Shown one piece after another: positions 8,305-16,466 of a stretch of 64,000 bases of DNA (positions are counted from its first letter, which is position 1; each line of letters begins with the position of its first letter). The translations under genes and the position numbers were made by a program. Source of the DNA: Pelagibius marinus (lineage in GTDB: Bacteria > Pseudomonadota > Alphaproteobacteria > Kiloniellales > Kiloniellaceae); NCBI RefSeq assembly GCF_014925385.1, contig NZ_JACSDK010000003.1:310001-374000 (forward strand), in the 5' to 3' direction. A model generated the notes under the pieces. The model was not told where the DNA came from. It worked only from the letters and a program-made list of their open reading frames with translations, and did not search any database.

Positions 8305-9414
8305 TCAGCGGCGGATCAGCCGGGTAACGTGGCCCATCTTGCGCCCGGGCCGGGCCGAGGCCTTGCCGTAGAGGTGCAGCTTGTTGCCGGGGTCGCCAAG
8401 GATCTTCTTCCAGTCGTCGATCTCGTCGCCCAGCAGGTTTTTCATCACCGCATCGCACAGCCGTTCGGTCGATCCGAGGGGTAGCCCCGCGACGGCGCGC
8501 ACGAACTGCTCGAACTGCGAGGTCACGCAGGCGTCGATGGTCCAGTGGCCCGAGTTGTGCGGGCGCGGCGCCATTTCGTTGACCAGCACCTTGTTGTCAT
8601 GGGTGACGAACATCTCCACCGCCAGCAGGCCGACCAGTTCCATCTCCTGCGCCAGGTGGCGGGCGATGGCCTCGGCGCGGTCGGAGATTTCGTCGGGCAG
8701 GTTGGCCGGCGCGATGGTCTCATCCAGGATGTGGTTCTTGTGGCGGTTTTCCACGGGCACATAGGCGCGCGTCGTGCCGTTGGCGCCACGCGCGACGATG
8801 ACCGAGATCTCCATGCGGAACTCGACGACGGCCTCGACGATGCCGATGGCCTGGGCGGCATGGCCGCGCATGGCGTTCCAGGCTTCGCCCAGGTCGCTGT
8901 CCGCGGTGATGCGGACCTGGCCCTTGCCGTCGTAGCCCAGCTCGGCGCTCTTCAGGATGCAGGGGGTGCCGATCTCGTTGACCGCCTGCTGCAGGCTGTC
9001 CACGTCCTCGGCCGGGCGGTAGTCCGCGGTGGGCACGGAGGCGCCGTGGCAGAACTCCTTCTCGCGCAGCCGGTGCTGGCAGATCGACAGCACCTTGGCG
9101 CTGGGCCTGAGCGGCACCAGCTTCTCCAGCACCTCAACCGTGGCCAGGGGAATGTTCTCGAACTCGAAGGTGACCACGTCGACTGCCGCGGCGAAGCGCG
9201 CCAGGGCGGCTTCGTCGTCGTAGGCCGCCACCGTGGCGGCATCGCAGACCTGGTTGGCCGGCCCGTCGGCTTCGGGGCCGTAGGCATGGCAGCGGTAGCC
9301 CAGGCGCGCGGCGGCCAGCGCCGCCATACGGCCGAGCTGGCCGTTGCCGAGAATGCCGAGGGTGGCGCCGGGGGCCAGGGGGCCGCTCAGATCAGGCACA
9401 GGGTGATCGGGCAA
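8305..9414 (-). CDS. purK: N5-carboxyaminoimidazole ribonucleotide synthase
   Basis: ATP-grasp enzyme of purine synthesis that carboxylates AIR with bicarbonate and ATP to N5-CAIR. Recognised by the N-terminal GILGNGQLGRM, the ILKSAELGYDGKGQ glycine loop and the C-terminal EMAPRPHNSGHWTIDA signature. Length 369 aa is typical. The likely start is a TTG at 9412-9414 with GGGGGAAG six bases upstream; a GTG at 9399 is the alternative. It lies 15 bases after purE on the minus strand, forming a purEK operon. Confidence 0.94.
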   Translation of the reverse strand: MPDHPVPDLSGPLAPGATLGILGNGQLGRMAALAAARLGYRCHAYGPEADGPANQVCDAATVAAYDDEAALARFAAAVDVVTFEFENIPLATVEVLEKLVPLRPSAKVLSICQHRLREKEFCHGASVPTADYRPAEDVDSLQQAVNEIGTPCILKSAELGYDGKGQVRITADSDLGEAWNAMRGHAAQAIGIVEAVVEFRMEISVIVARGANGTTRAYVPVENRHKNHILDETIAPANLPDEISDRAEAIARHLAQEMELVGLLAVEMFVTHDNKVLVNEMAPRPHNSGHWTIDACVTSQFEQFVRAVAGLPLGSTERLCDAVMKNLLGDEIDDWKKILGDPGNKLHLYGKASARPGRKMGHVTRLIRR

Positions 9415-9429
9415 GGTCGCTTCCCCCGG

Positions 9430-9927
9430 TCAGCCGTCGTCGGAGGGATGCTCGGCCACGGCCTCGGTCTGCCGGGCCCGCCACTCGTCCAGCGCCGCGG
9501 CGATCCTGGGGTCGTTCAGCGCCAGCACGGCGGCGGCCAGCAGGGCGGCGTTCATCGCCCCGGCTTTGCCGATGGCCAGGGTGCCGACCGGCACGCCGCC
9601 GGGCATCTGCACGATGGAGAGCAGCGAATCCTGGCCCTTCAGCGACTTGCTTTCGATGGGCACGCCGAAGACCGGCAGCGGTGTCATGGAGGCCGCCATG
9701 CCCGGCAGGTGGGCGGCGCCGCCGGCCCCGGCGATAACCACCTTCAGGCCGCGCTCGCGCGCGCCGCTGGCGTAGTCGTAGAGCCGCTGGGGCGTGCGGT
9801 GGGCCGAGACGATGCGCGCCTCATAGGCGACACCCAGCGTTTCCAGGACCTCGGCGGCGTGCTTCATGGTCGGCCAGTCGGACTGGCTGCCCATGATGAT
9901 GCCGACCTGGGGCGTTGCTTCCGCCAT
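9430..9927 (-). CDS. purE: N5-carboxyaminoimidazole ribonucleotide mutase
   Basis: Converts N5-CAIR to CAIR, the step after PurK. 165 residues with the PurE class I signature: [12 protein letters not shown] at the phosphate loop, SAHRTP with catalytic His, and [11 protein letters not shown]. Genes purE and purK are consecutive with a 15-base gap, so they are co-transcribed and probably translationally linked. The class I form agrees with the presence of PurK. Confidence 0.95.
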   Translation of the reverse strand: MAEATPQVGIIMGSQSDWPTMKHAAEVLETLGVAYEARIVSAHRTPQRLYDYASGARERGLKVVIAGAGGAAHLPGMAASMTPLPVFGVPIESKSLKGQDSLLSIVQMPGGVPVGTLAIGKAGAMNAALLAAAVLALNDPRIAAALDEWRARQTEAVAEHPSDDG

Positions 9928-10223
9928 CTCTTGTTCCGTTTCCTGCAGCCTTGGGGGCGTTCCCGAAAAAGGGGCGCATTATCCGGACTAGCCCCTCCGC
10001 ACGCAAGCGGGGCGCAGGCAGGGCCGCGTCCGGGGGGAGGGCGGGACCTGAAGGGCGCGGAAAAGGGCGGTTTTCCGGGCTTTGGCGCTGGCCCACGGCG
10101 GTTCCCCGGTTCCGGCGCCGCAAGGAAGCGTTTACCCTCCCGCACTAAGCTTCGTGCTAGATTCGGGGCGTCGCCGGGGGTTCACCGGGCGGAGCGGCCG
10201 CTGGGCAAGTGACGGAAGCCAGG
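9928..10223. other. Divergent spacer between purE and the GGDEF gene
   Basis: GC-rich divergent promoter region of about 300 bases. No small ORF, RNA or clear operator is seen. A PurR-like palindrome was looked for and not found. Confidence 0.4.
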
Positions 10224-10955
10224 ATGAAGGTAAGCAAGACAGGTGGGGCCACCCCCGTGACCGGCGGCAGCGCGGTCAGGGCCGAGACCGCCTACCGCAA
10301 CGCGGCCCAGCCCCAGCCGGTGCCGCGGGCCGAAGACGTGGCGACCGTGATGGGGATCCCCGAATCGGAGCTGACGCCGAAGGTCCGCAAGGCCCTGCAG
10401 GAGCTCATGGCGGAGGTCTATTCCCTGCGCCAGGATCTGGAGGAGGCGCGCCAGCGGGTCGGCTACCTGGAGCAGCTGGCCGACCAGGATTCCCTGGCCC
10501 CGGTGCTGAACCGCCGGGCCTTCGTGCGCGAACTGGGCCGCATGGCGGCCTTCGAGGAACGCTATGGCGCGGCCGGCGCGGTCCTCTATTTCGACGTCAA
10601 CGACCTGAAGGTCATCAACGACACCCACGGCCATGCCGCCGGTGACGCGGTGCTGAAGCGGATTTGCGAGGTGCTGCTGCGTGACACCCGCGCCTCCGAC
10701 GTGGTCGGGCGTCTGGGCGGCGACGAGTTCGGCGTCATCCTGGCCCAGTCGGGCCTCGACGTCGCCGCCGACAAGGCGGACCGGCTGGCCGCGGCCATCG
10801 CCGCCGAGGAGGTGGTCTGGGAGGGCGAGCCCCTGCGCGTCAGCGTCGCCTACGGCGCCCACGCGCTGAGCGGCGGCCAGCAGGCCGACGACGCCCTCAA
10901 GGCGGCGGACCGGGCGATGTACGCGAACAAGCGCGGCGGCCGCGGGGAACCCTGA
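10224..10955 (+). CDS. GGDEF-domain diguanylate cyclase
   Basis: About 243 residues. The N-terminal 60 residues are low-complexity, then a short coiled coil (LMAEVYSLRQDLEEARQRV) leads into a complete GGDEF domain with active-site GGDEF at about 165-169. It should make cyclic di-GMP from two GTP. An RxxD inhibitory site (RASD) lies exactly five residues before GGDEF, so product inhibition is expected. There is no sensor domain or membrane segment; the coiled coil presumably drives dimerisation. GGAAG precedes the ATG at 10224; an in-frame GTG at 10209 is an alternative. Confidence 0.9.
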   Translation: MKVSKTGGATPVTGGSAVRAETAYRNAAQPQPVPRAEDVATVMGIPESELTPKVRKALQELMAEVYSLRQDLEEARQRVGYLEQLADQDSLAPVLNRRAFVRELGRMAAFEERYGAAGAVLYFDVNDLKVINDTHGHAAGDAVLKRICEVLLRDTRASDVVGRLGGDEFGVILAQSGLDVAADKADRLAAAIAAEEVVWEGEPLRVSVAYGAHALSGGQQADDALKAADRAMYANKRGGRGEP

Positions 10956-11014
10956 GCGGATCCCTTGCCCCGGGGCCATGAGGCCCCGGCGATAATACCC
11001 CCGGCGATAATACC

Positions 11015-11221
11015 CTAGGCGATGATGTCGGGCAGGAGCGCGTCTTCCAGCTTCAGAATCTGATCTTTCAGCGCCAGCTTGCGCTTTTTGAGGCGCTGCA
11101 GCTGAAGCTGGTCGAAAGGCCGGGTTTCCACTAGATGGCTGATCACGTCGTCGAGGTCGCGGTGCTCTGACTTCAGCTCCGCCAGCCTGCGACGCATCTG
11201 CTCAAAATCGGGTTGGTCCAT
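11015..11221 (-). CDS. DUF465 (YdcH-like) small protein
   Basis: 68-residue, highly charged helical protein: RRRLAELKSEHRDLDDVISHL, then LQLQRLKKRKLALKDQILKLED. This is the DUF465/YdcH pattern, a two-helix protein with the conserved LKxxKLxLKDxI motif. Function is unknown. A second member is encoded at 14052. The open frame extends far upstream but only this C-terminal part belongs to the family, so the ATG at 11221 is used. Confidence 0.85.
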   Translation of the reverse strand: MDQPDFEQMRRRLAELKSEHRDLDDVISHLVETRPFDQLQLQRLKKRKLALKDQILKLEDALLPDIIA

Positions 11222-11437
11222 TGCGCTCTGGAACGGTTCTCGAGGTGCGCCAGTATACTCTTTTGGCGCCCGGGGTGGGAGTCCTGCGCGGCTTCTTTCC
11301 ACAAAGCCGCGGTTCTTGGAGCCCGCGCCGGGCTGCCGCGGGCGGGGTCTCGCCCGGCAGGACGGTTCAATCTGACTTAAAAGGACTCTAAAGTCTCCCG
11401 GAGAGGACTTTTTTCGCGCGGAAGGTGACGGGGGACC

Positions 11438-12553
11438 ATGGTTGCAGTCAAACCCACAGGGCATAAACGCATCGGGGTACTGACCAGCGGCGGCGACTGC
11501 GCCGGCCTCAACGCGATCCTGCGGGCGGTGGTCCTGCGCGCGGTCGGGCACTACGGCTGGCAGGTGGTCGGCATCCGCAACGGCACAGCCGGCCTGCTGG
11601 CGCGGCCGGTGGAGGCGCAGACCCTGGAACTGGGACTCGATCTCTTCGACGGCAGCCTGCTGCGCCGTGGCGGCACCATCCTGGGCACCACCAACAAGGG
11701 CAATCCCTTCGACTACCCGCTGCCCGACGGCAGCCGCGTCAACCGGGCCGGCGAGGTTATCGAGGGCTACCGCGAGCTGGACCTCGACGCCCTGATCGGC
11801 ATCGGCGGCGACGGCAGCCAGGCGATCCTGCGGCGCCTGGCCCAGGAGGGCGGCATCGACCTGGTCACCGTGCCCAAGACCATCGACAACGATCTGGGCC
11901 ACACGGAGTTGTCCATCGGCTATTCCACCGCGGTGAAGGTGGCGACCGACGCCCTGGACCAGCTGCAGCCGACGGCGGCCAGCCACTCACGGGTCATGGT
12001 GCTGGAGGTCATGGGCCGCGACGCCGGCCACATCGCCATAGCCGCCGGCATCGCCGGCGGCGCCGACGTCATCCTGATCCCGGAAATTCCCTATACCGTG
12101 ACCGGCATCGCCGCCAAACTGGAGCAGATCCGCCAGGGCGGGCGCAACTTCGCCCTGGTGGTGGTGGCCGAGGCGGTGAAGACCGAGGAAGGTGAACTGG
12201 TGAAGCAGACACAGGCGAGCGGCGCGCAGACCTACGGCGGTGTCGGCCACTACCTGGCCGCGCGCATCGCCGAGGAGACGGGCGCGGAGACCCGGGTGAC
12301 CGTGCTGGGCCACCTGCAGCGCGGCGGCATGCCGACCGACCGCGACCGGCTCATGGCCTCCATTTTCGGCGTCCACGCGGTGGACCTCATCGCCGAGGGC
12401 AAGTTCGACCGCATGGTGGCCTGGAGCGGCCGCCAGGTTGTCGACATCCCCATCGCCGAGGCCATCGCCGGCTACAAGGCCGTCGATCTGGACGGACCGC
12501 TGGTGCACACCGCCCGCGGGCTGGGCACCTATCTCGGGGAGTTCTCGCCATGA
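11438..12553 (+). CDS. 6-phosphofructokinase (ATP- or PPi-dependent)
   Basis: 371-residue PfkA-superfamily enzyme that phosphorylates fructose 6-phosphate. Motifs: N-terminal LTSGGDCAGLNA, phosphate-donor loop GGDGS (123-127), VPKTIDND with catalytic Asp150, and EVMGRDAGHIA. The two donor-selecting positions are mixed. Gly126 (E. coli Gly104) is of ATP type, whereas Lys147 (E. coli 124) is the lysine typical of PPi enzymes. The donor is therefore uncertain. It overlaps the next gene by 4 bases (ATGA). Confidence 0.92.
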   Translation: MVAVKPTGHKRIGVLTSGGDCAGLNAILRAVVLRAVGHYGWQVVGIRNGTAGLLARPVEAQTLELGLDLFDGSLLRRGGTILGTTNKGNPFDYPLPDGSRVNRAGEVIEGYRELDLDALIGIGGDGSQAILRRLAQEGGIDLVTVPKTIDNDLGHTELSIGYSTAVKVATDALDQLQPTAASHSRVMVLEVMGRDAGHIAIAAGIAGGADVILIPEIPYTVTGIAAKLEQIRQGGRNFALVVVAEAVKTEEGELVKQTQASGAQTYGGVGHYLAARIAEETGAETRVTVLGHLQRGGMPTDRDRLMASIFGVHAVDLIAEGKFDRMVAWSGRQVVDIPIAEAIAGYKAVDLDGPLVHTARGLGTYLGEFSP

Positions 12554-13101
12554 CGCAGAGGGAGGCTGTCACCGCACCGGACAAGACGCCTTTCTGGCTC
12601 TTTTCCGGCAGCGTCTACGGACGGCCCGGCGTGGCCGAGGCCTGCCTCGATCTGCAGGACCGCCACGGCCTGGACGTGAACCTGCTGCTGTTCTGCGCCT
12701 GGGCGGGCACCCGCGGCCGGCGGCTCGACAACGCCGACCTGGGGCTGCTGCGCTCGGCCTCGCGGCCCTGGCACGACGAGGTGGTGGCGCCGCTGCGCGC
12801 GGCGCGGCGCTGGCTGAAGCAGCAGGTCGTCGTGCCCGACGACCTGGGCGAGGCCTTCCGCGAGGAGGTCAAGGGCCTGGAGCTGCAGGCCGAGATGCTG
12901 GAGCAGCTGGTGCTCTACCAGGAACTGGAGGTGCCGGAAGGCGCGGGCGACGCCGAGGCCGTCGCCGCCAACCTGCGGCTCTATCTCACGCGCTTCAAGC
13001 CGCTGCCCACCGACGACGACCTCGCCGATCTCGCGGCCATCCTGCACGGCGCCTGCCCTGAGGTGGCCCCGGTGCACGCGATCCGCATCCTCGAAGACTG
13101 A
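12550..13101 (+). CDS. TIGR02444 family protein
   Basis: 183-residue soluble protein matching the TIGR02444/DUF2390 family: N-terminal FWLFSGSVYGRPGVAEACL, then LDLQDRHGLDVNLLLFCAW, and a helical charged C-terminal half. No catalytic motif is known for the family. It starts inside the stop codon of the phosphofructokinase gene, so the two are translationally coupled; whether it modulates that enzyme is unknown. Confidence 0.82.
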   Translation: MTQREAVTAPDKTPFWLFSGSVYGRPGVAEACLDLQDRHGLDVNLLLFCAWAGTRGRRLDNADLGLLRSASRPWHDEVVAPLRAARRWLKQQVVVPDDLGEAFREEVKGLELQAEMLEQLVLYQELEVPEGAGDAEAVAANLRLYLTRFKPLPTDDDLADLAAILHGACPEVAPVHAIRILED

Positions 13102-13105
13102 AAAT

Positions 13106-13336
13106 TCAGTCCTGGCGAAAGTACATGAAGAGCAGGGGAGCCCAGAGGACAAGGGTGGCCAGGAAGGTGACGCCAAAGGGTACGATGGGCTTCAACAGAT
13201 AAGGCGCAAGCGCGATAGAGCAGAGGCAGGCGAGCGCGAAGACAAGGCCGTAGGTGAAGGGCCGCTCTTGTCGCTTCCGGCCCATCCACCAGAATATTCG
13301 CTGATAGAAGCTGTAGATCTGGGATAGGGCGTACAT
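13106..13336 (-). CDS. Small two-TM membrane protein
   Basis: 76-residue protein with a basic N-terminus (RIFWWMGRKRQERPF) and two hydrophobic helices separated by a KPIVPFG turn. It starts 15 bases after the ubiX stop on the same strand, which suggests co-transcription. The ribosome site is weak (GGTAAG). I do not recognise the family; function unknown. Confidence 0.55.
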   Translation of the reverse strand: MYALSQIYSFYQRIFWWMGRKRQERPFTYGLVFALACLCSIALAPYLLKPIVPFGVTFLATLVLWAPLLFMYFRQD

Positions 13337-13351
13337 GGTTGGCGCTTACCC

Positions 13352-13948
13352 TCAGCCCCTGAGCGGGCGCACCTTGCCCGACTCCTCGCCCCAGCGTTTC
13401 ACTTTGCCGGCCTCGAGCCCGAAGAGGTCGAGCACGCGGCCCACCGTGTGGTCGACCATCTCGTCGAGCGACTCCGGCTTGGCGTAGAAGCCGGGCACCG
13501 GCGGGGCGATGACCGCGCCCATTTCCGAGAGCGCCAGCAGGGAGCGCAGGTGGCCCGTGTGCAGTGGCGTTTCGCGCAGCATCAGCACCAGGCGGCGGCG
13601 CTCCTTCAACACCACGTCGGCAGCGCGGGTCAACAGGTTGGAGGTGACGCCGGTGGCGATCTCCGACATGGAGCGAATCGAGCAGGGGGCGATCACCATG
13701 CCGAGCGTCTGGAAGGAGCCGCTGGCGATCGCCGCGCCCACGTCGCCCACCGGGTAGACCACGTCGGCCAGGGCCTTGACCTGGGCGACCTTGAGGTCGG
13801 TTTCATAGGCCAGGGTGGTTTCCGCCGCCTTGGAGAGCACCAGGTGGCTCTCAACCGGCAGATCGCGCAGGATTTCCAGCATCCGCACGCCATATCGCAC
13901 GCCGCTTGCCCCCGTAATTCCGACGATCAGCCGTTGATTTTGCGTCAC
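13352..13948 (-). CDS. ubiX: Flavin prenyltransferase UbiX
   Basis: Makes prenylated FMN, the cofactor of UbiD-type decarboxylases in ubiquinone synthesis. 198 residues with the signature GITGASGVRYGVRML (FMN/prenyl binding), MVIAPCSIRSMSEIATG and LRETPLHTGHLR near the C-terminus. No ubiD is in the window. Together with COQ9 at 3.6 kb it indicates aerobic ubiquinone biosynthesis. The small membrane gene follows it. Confidence 0.93.
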   Translation of the reverse strand: MTQNQRLIVGITGASGVRYGVRMLEILRDLPVESHLVLSKAAETTLAYETDLKVAQVKALADVVYPVGDVGAAIASGSFQTLGMVIAPCSIRSMSEIATGVTSNLLTRAADVVLKERRRLVLMLRETPLHTGHLRSLLALSEMGAVIAPPVPGFYAKPESLDEMVDHTVGRVLDLFGLEAGKVKRWGEESGKVRPLRG

Positions 13949-14051
13949 AATTTTAACCCGGATCCGTGCAATTTCAGGGCGTCACGTAATTGCAAAAAAA
14001 TGCGTCCTAGGCTAGCATATGGAGGTACCCAAGGCTCATTGGAGGTTCCGA

Positions 14052-14222
14052 ATGCCAGCAGATGAGCGTATCGCGTCATTGCGCACCAAGCATGCGGCCA
14101 TCGAAAACGCAATTGACGACGAAGAGCACCGGCCGCATCCCGATGATCTCCGCATCATTGAACTTAAACGTGAAAAGCTCCGCATCAAGGACGAAATAGC
14201 GGGGCATCTAGACCACGCCTAG
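14052..14222 (+). CDS. DUF465 (YdcH-like) small protein
   Basis: 56-residue charged helical protein: ERIASLRTKHAAIENAIDDE, then LRIIELKREKLRIKDEI, the DUF465 core. The ATG at 14052 has a perfect GGAGG six bases upstream, which rules out the ATG at 14019. It is a paralog of the gene at 11015. Function unknown. Confidence 0.88.
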   Translation: MPADERIASLRTKHAAIENAIDDEEHRPHPDDLRIIELKREKLRIKDEIAGHLDHA

Positions 14223-14535
14223 CAAAACTCCCAAGCAAAGCCTCAGTCTCAGGCGCTGACCAATCAGCCGCCAGGCAGGCTCGTGCCGGGGGAGATGTCC
14301 CCAAAGGAGTAAAGCTAGGACCAAGCGTCGGCACGACGAGAAGACAAGCAGGCATTTGACGCTTTTACCCGCGTCCCCCGCCCTCCGTTTCAGGAGGTGC
14401 CGAGGGGCGCGGTTTTGTTTCTGGGATGATTGACCTCGTGCTTCGAGACGCCCGCTCCTCAACATGAGGTCGGTTCTCCAGCCTCACCCTGAGGAGCGGT
14501 CCGAAGGATCGCGTCTCGAAGGGTGTGATCGAGGA
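14223..14535. other. Intergenic region with palindromic repeat
   Basis: No gene is seen. The distal part is occupied by the 81-base palindromic element at 14441-14521, which sits between the end of the DUF465 gene and the convergent acyl-CoA ligase. Confidence 0.5.
14441..14521. repeat. Extragenic palindromic repeat, copy 1
   Basis: Outer arms CTTCGAGACGC (14441-14451) and GCGTCTCGAAG (14511-14521) are perfect inverted repeats. Inner arms CCGCTCCTCA (14452-14461) and TGAGGAGCGG (14490-14499) pair as well. The same building blocks recur at 25604-25645. This resembles the interspersed palindromes of many alphaproteobacterial genomes and may act as a bidirectional terminator or be a miniature mobile element. 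Confidence 0.8.
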
Positions 14536-16167
14536 CTACAGCCCCTTCGCCTCTTCGCGCAGAACGAATTTCTGGATCTTGCCGGTGGAGGTCTTGGGCA
14601 GGGGGCCGAAGACCACGGTCTTGGGCGCCTTGAAGTGGGCCAGGTGGTCGCGGCAGAATTCGATGATCTCCGCCTCCTCGGCGCTCGCGCCCGGCTTCAG
14701 CTCGATGAAGGCGCAAGGGGTCTCGCCCCACTTGTCGTCGGGCCGGGCGACGACCGCCGCGCCGGCGACGGCCGGGTGGCGGTAGAGCGCGTCCTCGATC
14801 TCGATGGAGGAGATGTTCTCGCCGCCGGAGATGATGATGTCCTTGGAGCGGTCCTTCAGCTCGATGTAGCCGTCGGGATGCCACACGGCGAGGTCGCCGG
14901 TGTGGAACCAGCCGCCCTTGAAGGCCTTGTCCGTCGCGCTCTCGTTCTTCAGATAGCCCTTCATCACCACGTTGCCGCGCATGAAGACCTCGCCCAGGGT
15001 CTCGCCGTCGCGCGGCACCGGTTCCAGCGTTTCGGCGTCTGCGACCATGAGGCCTTCCAGCGCCGGATAGTTCACGCCCTGGCGCGCCTTCATCGCCGCC
15101 TGCTGATCGATGTCCAGGCCGTCCCACTCGCTGTGCCAGGCGCAGACCACGGCAGGGCCGTAGACTTCGGTCAGGCCGTAGACGTGGGTGACCTCGATGC
15201 CCGCGTCCTGCATGGCGGCCAGCACCGCGGCCGGCGGCGGCGCGGCGGCGGTCATGAACTTTGCCTGCTGATCGAAGTCGCGGCGCTCTTCCTCAGGGGC
15301 ATTCAGGATCATCTGCATGACGATGGGCGCGCCGCACATATGGGTCACGCCGTGGTCGGCCAGGGCGTCGTAGATCGCCGCGGCGCGCACGTGGCGCAGG
15401 CAGACGTGGGTGCCGGCCAGCGCGGTGATCGTCCAGGGAAAGCACCAGCCGTTGCAGTGGAACATCGGCAGCGTCCAGAGGTAGATCGGGTGCGGGCCCA
15501 TGCCCCAGACCTGGATGTTGCCGATGGCGTTCAGGTAGGCGCCGCGGTGGTGATAGACCACGCCCTTGGGGTCGCCGGTGGTGCCGGAGGTGTAGAGCAG
15601 GGAGAGCGACTCCCATTCGTCGCCGGGCAGGGTCCAGGGAAAGTCGGGGTCGCCGGTGGCGAGGAAGCTCTCGTAGTCCGTCTCGCCCAGCAGCTCGCCG
15701 CCTTCTCCGAGCGGGTCGTCGATGTCGATCACCAGGATCTCGCGGCCAATCTCCGCCAGGGCCTCCTTGATGACGGGTGAGAACTCGCGGTCGGTGATCA
15801 GCACCTTGGCCTCGCCGTGGTTCAGCATGAAGGCGATGGTCGCGGCGTCGAGGCGCACGTTGAGGGCGTTCAGCACCGCGCCGGCGGCGGGCACGCCGAA
15901 GTGGGCCTCCAGGCAGGGCGGGGTGTTGGGCGCCATGATGGCCACGGTGTCGCCGCGCCCGATGCCGCGCTGCTGCAGCGCCGAGGCGAGGCGCCGGCTG
16001 CGCGCGTAGGCCTCCGCCCAGGTGTAGGTGAGATCGCCGTGGATGACCGCGCAGCGCTCTGGGTAGACCGCGGCCGCGCGCGGCAGGAAGCTCAGGGGGC
16101 TGAGCGCCAGGTGGTTGGCCGGCCCCTGGTCCAGGTTGTCTTCGAAGGGATTTACGCTGTTGCCCAT
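14536..16167 (-). CDS. Acyl-CoA synthetase (AMP-forming)
   Basis: 543-residue ANL-superfamily ligase that activates a carboxylic acid with ATP and CoA. Motifs: P-loop LLYTSGTTGDPKGVV, YGLTEVYGP (A5), GWFHTGDLAVWHPDGY (A7), DRSKDIIISGGENIS hinge (A8) and C-terminal PKTSTGKIQK with catalytic lysine (A10). The pattern of LWTLPMFHCNGWCFPW matches the alphaproteobacterial medium/long-chain and methylmercaptopropionate (DmdB-like) ligases, so the substrate is unresolved. The start at 16167 precedes the conserved LSPLSFL segment; an in-frame ATG at 16188 is possible. Confidence 0.88.
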   Translation of the reverse strand: MGNSVNPFEDNLDQGPANHLALSPLSFLPRAAAVYPERCAVIHGDLTYTWAEAYARSRRLASALQQRGIGRGDTVAIMAPNTPPCLEAHFGVPAAGAVLNALNVRLDAATIAFMLNHGEAKVLITDREFSPVIKEALAEIGREILVIDIDDPLGEGGELLGETDYESFLATGDPDFPWTLPGDEWESLSLLYTSGTTGDPKGVVYHHRGAYLNAIGNIQVWGMGPHPIYLWTLPMFHCNGWCFPWTITALAGTHVCLRHVRAAAIYDALADHGVTHMCGAPIVMQMILNAPEEERRDFDQQAKFMTAAAPPPAAVLAAMQDAGIEVTHVYGLTEVYGPAVVCAWHSEWDGLDIDQQAAMKARQGVNYPALEGLMVADAETLEPVPRDGETLGEVFMRGNVVMKGYLKNESATDKAFKGGWFHTGDLAVWHPDGYIELKDRSKDIIISGGENISSIEIEDALYRHPAVAGAAVVARPDDKWGETPCAFIELKPGASAEEAEIIEFCRDHLAHFKAPKTVVFGPLPKTSTGKIQKFVLREEAKGL

Positions 16168-16466
16168 AACCGCCGTCGCCCGCCCCATCCGCAGTGTTTT
16201 TCTTGTTCCCGCCCAGCCAGCAGAGGTAGCGCCTCGCCCTGAGCCGCGCAACTTTCTTCGCCGCTGCCGCGCCGGTTGCGCCTTGCCGGCCTGATCTAAT
16301 CGTTTCGGCTAAAGGTTGTGTTTGTTTCTCCATTCTGAACCGTAAGTCAATAGACCCCTGATTCTTGGGCATTTTTTGTTAATTGCTTGGTGCTAAAGCT
16401 ACGTATTCCTATTCAACAGGCCTGCGGCAGCTGGGACCCGCGGCGGGCGCAGGAGTGACCTTTCCC
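16168..16466. other. Divergent spacer between acyl-CoA ligase and chemoreceptor
   Basis: About 300 bases, with an AT-rich core at 16310-16420. No flagellar sigma28 consensus could be recognised upstream of the chemoreceptor gene and no small gene is supported. Confidence 0.4.
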
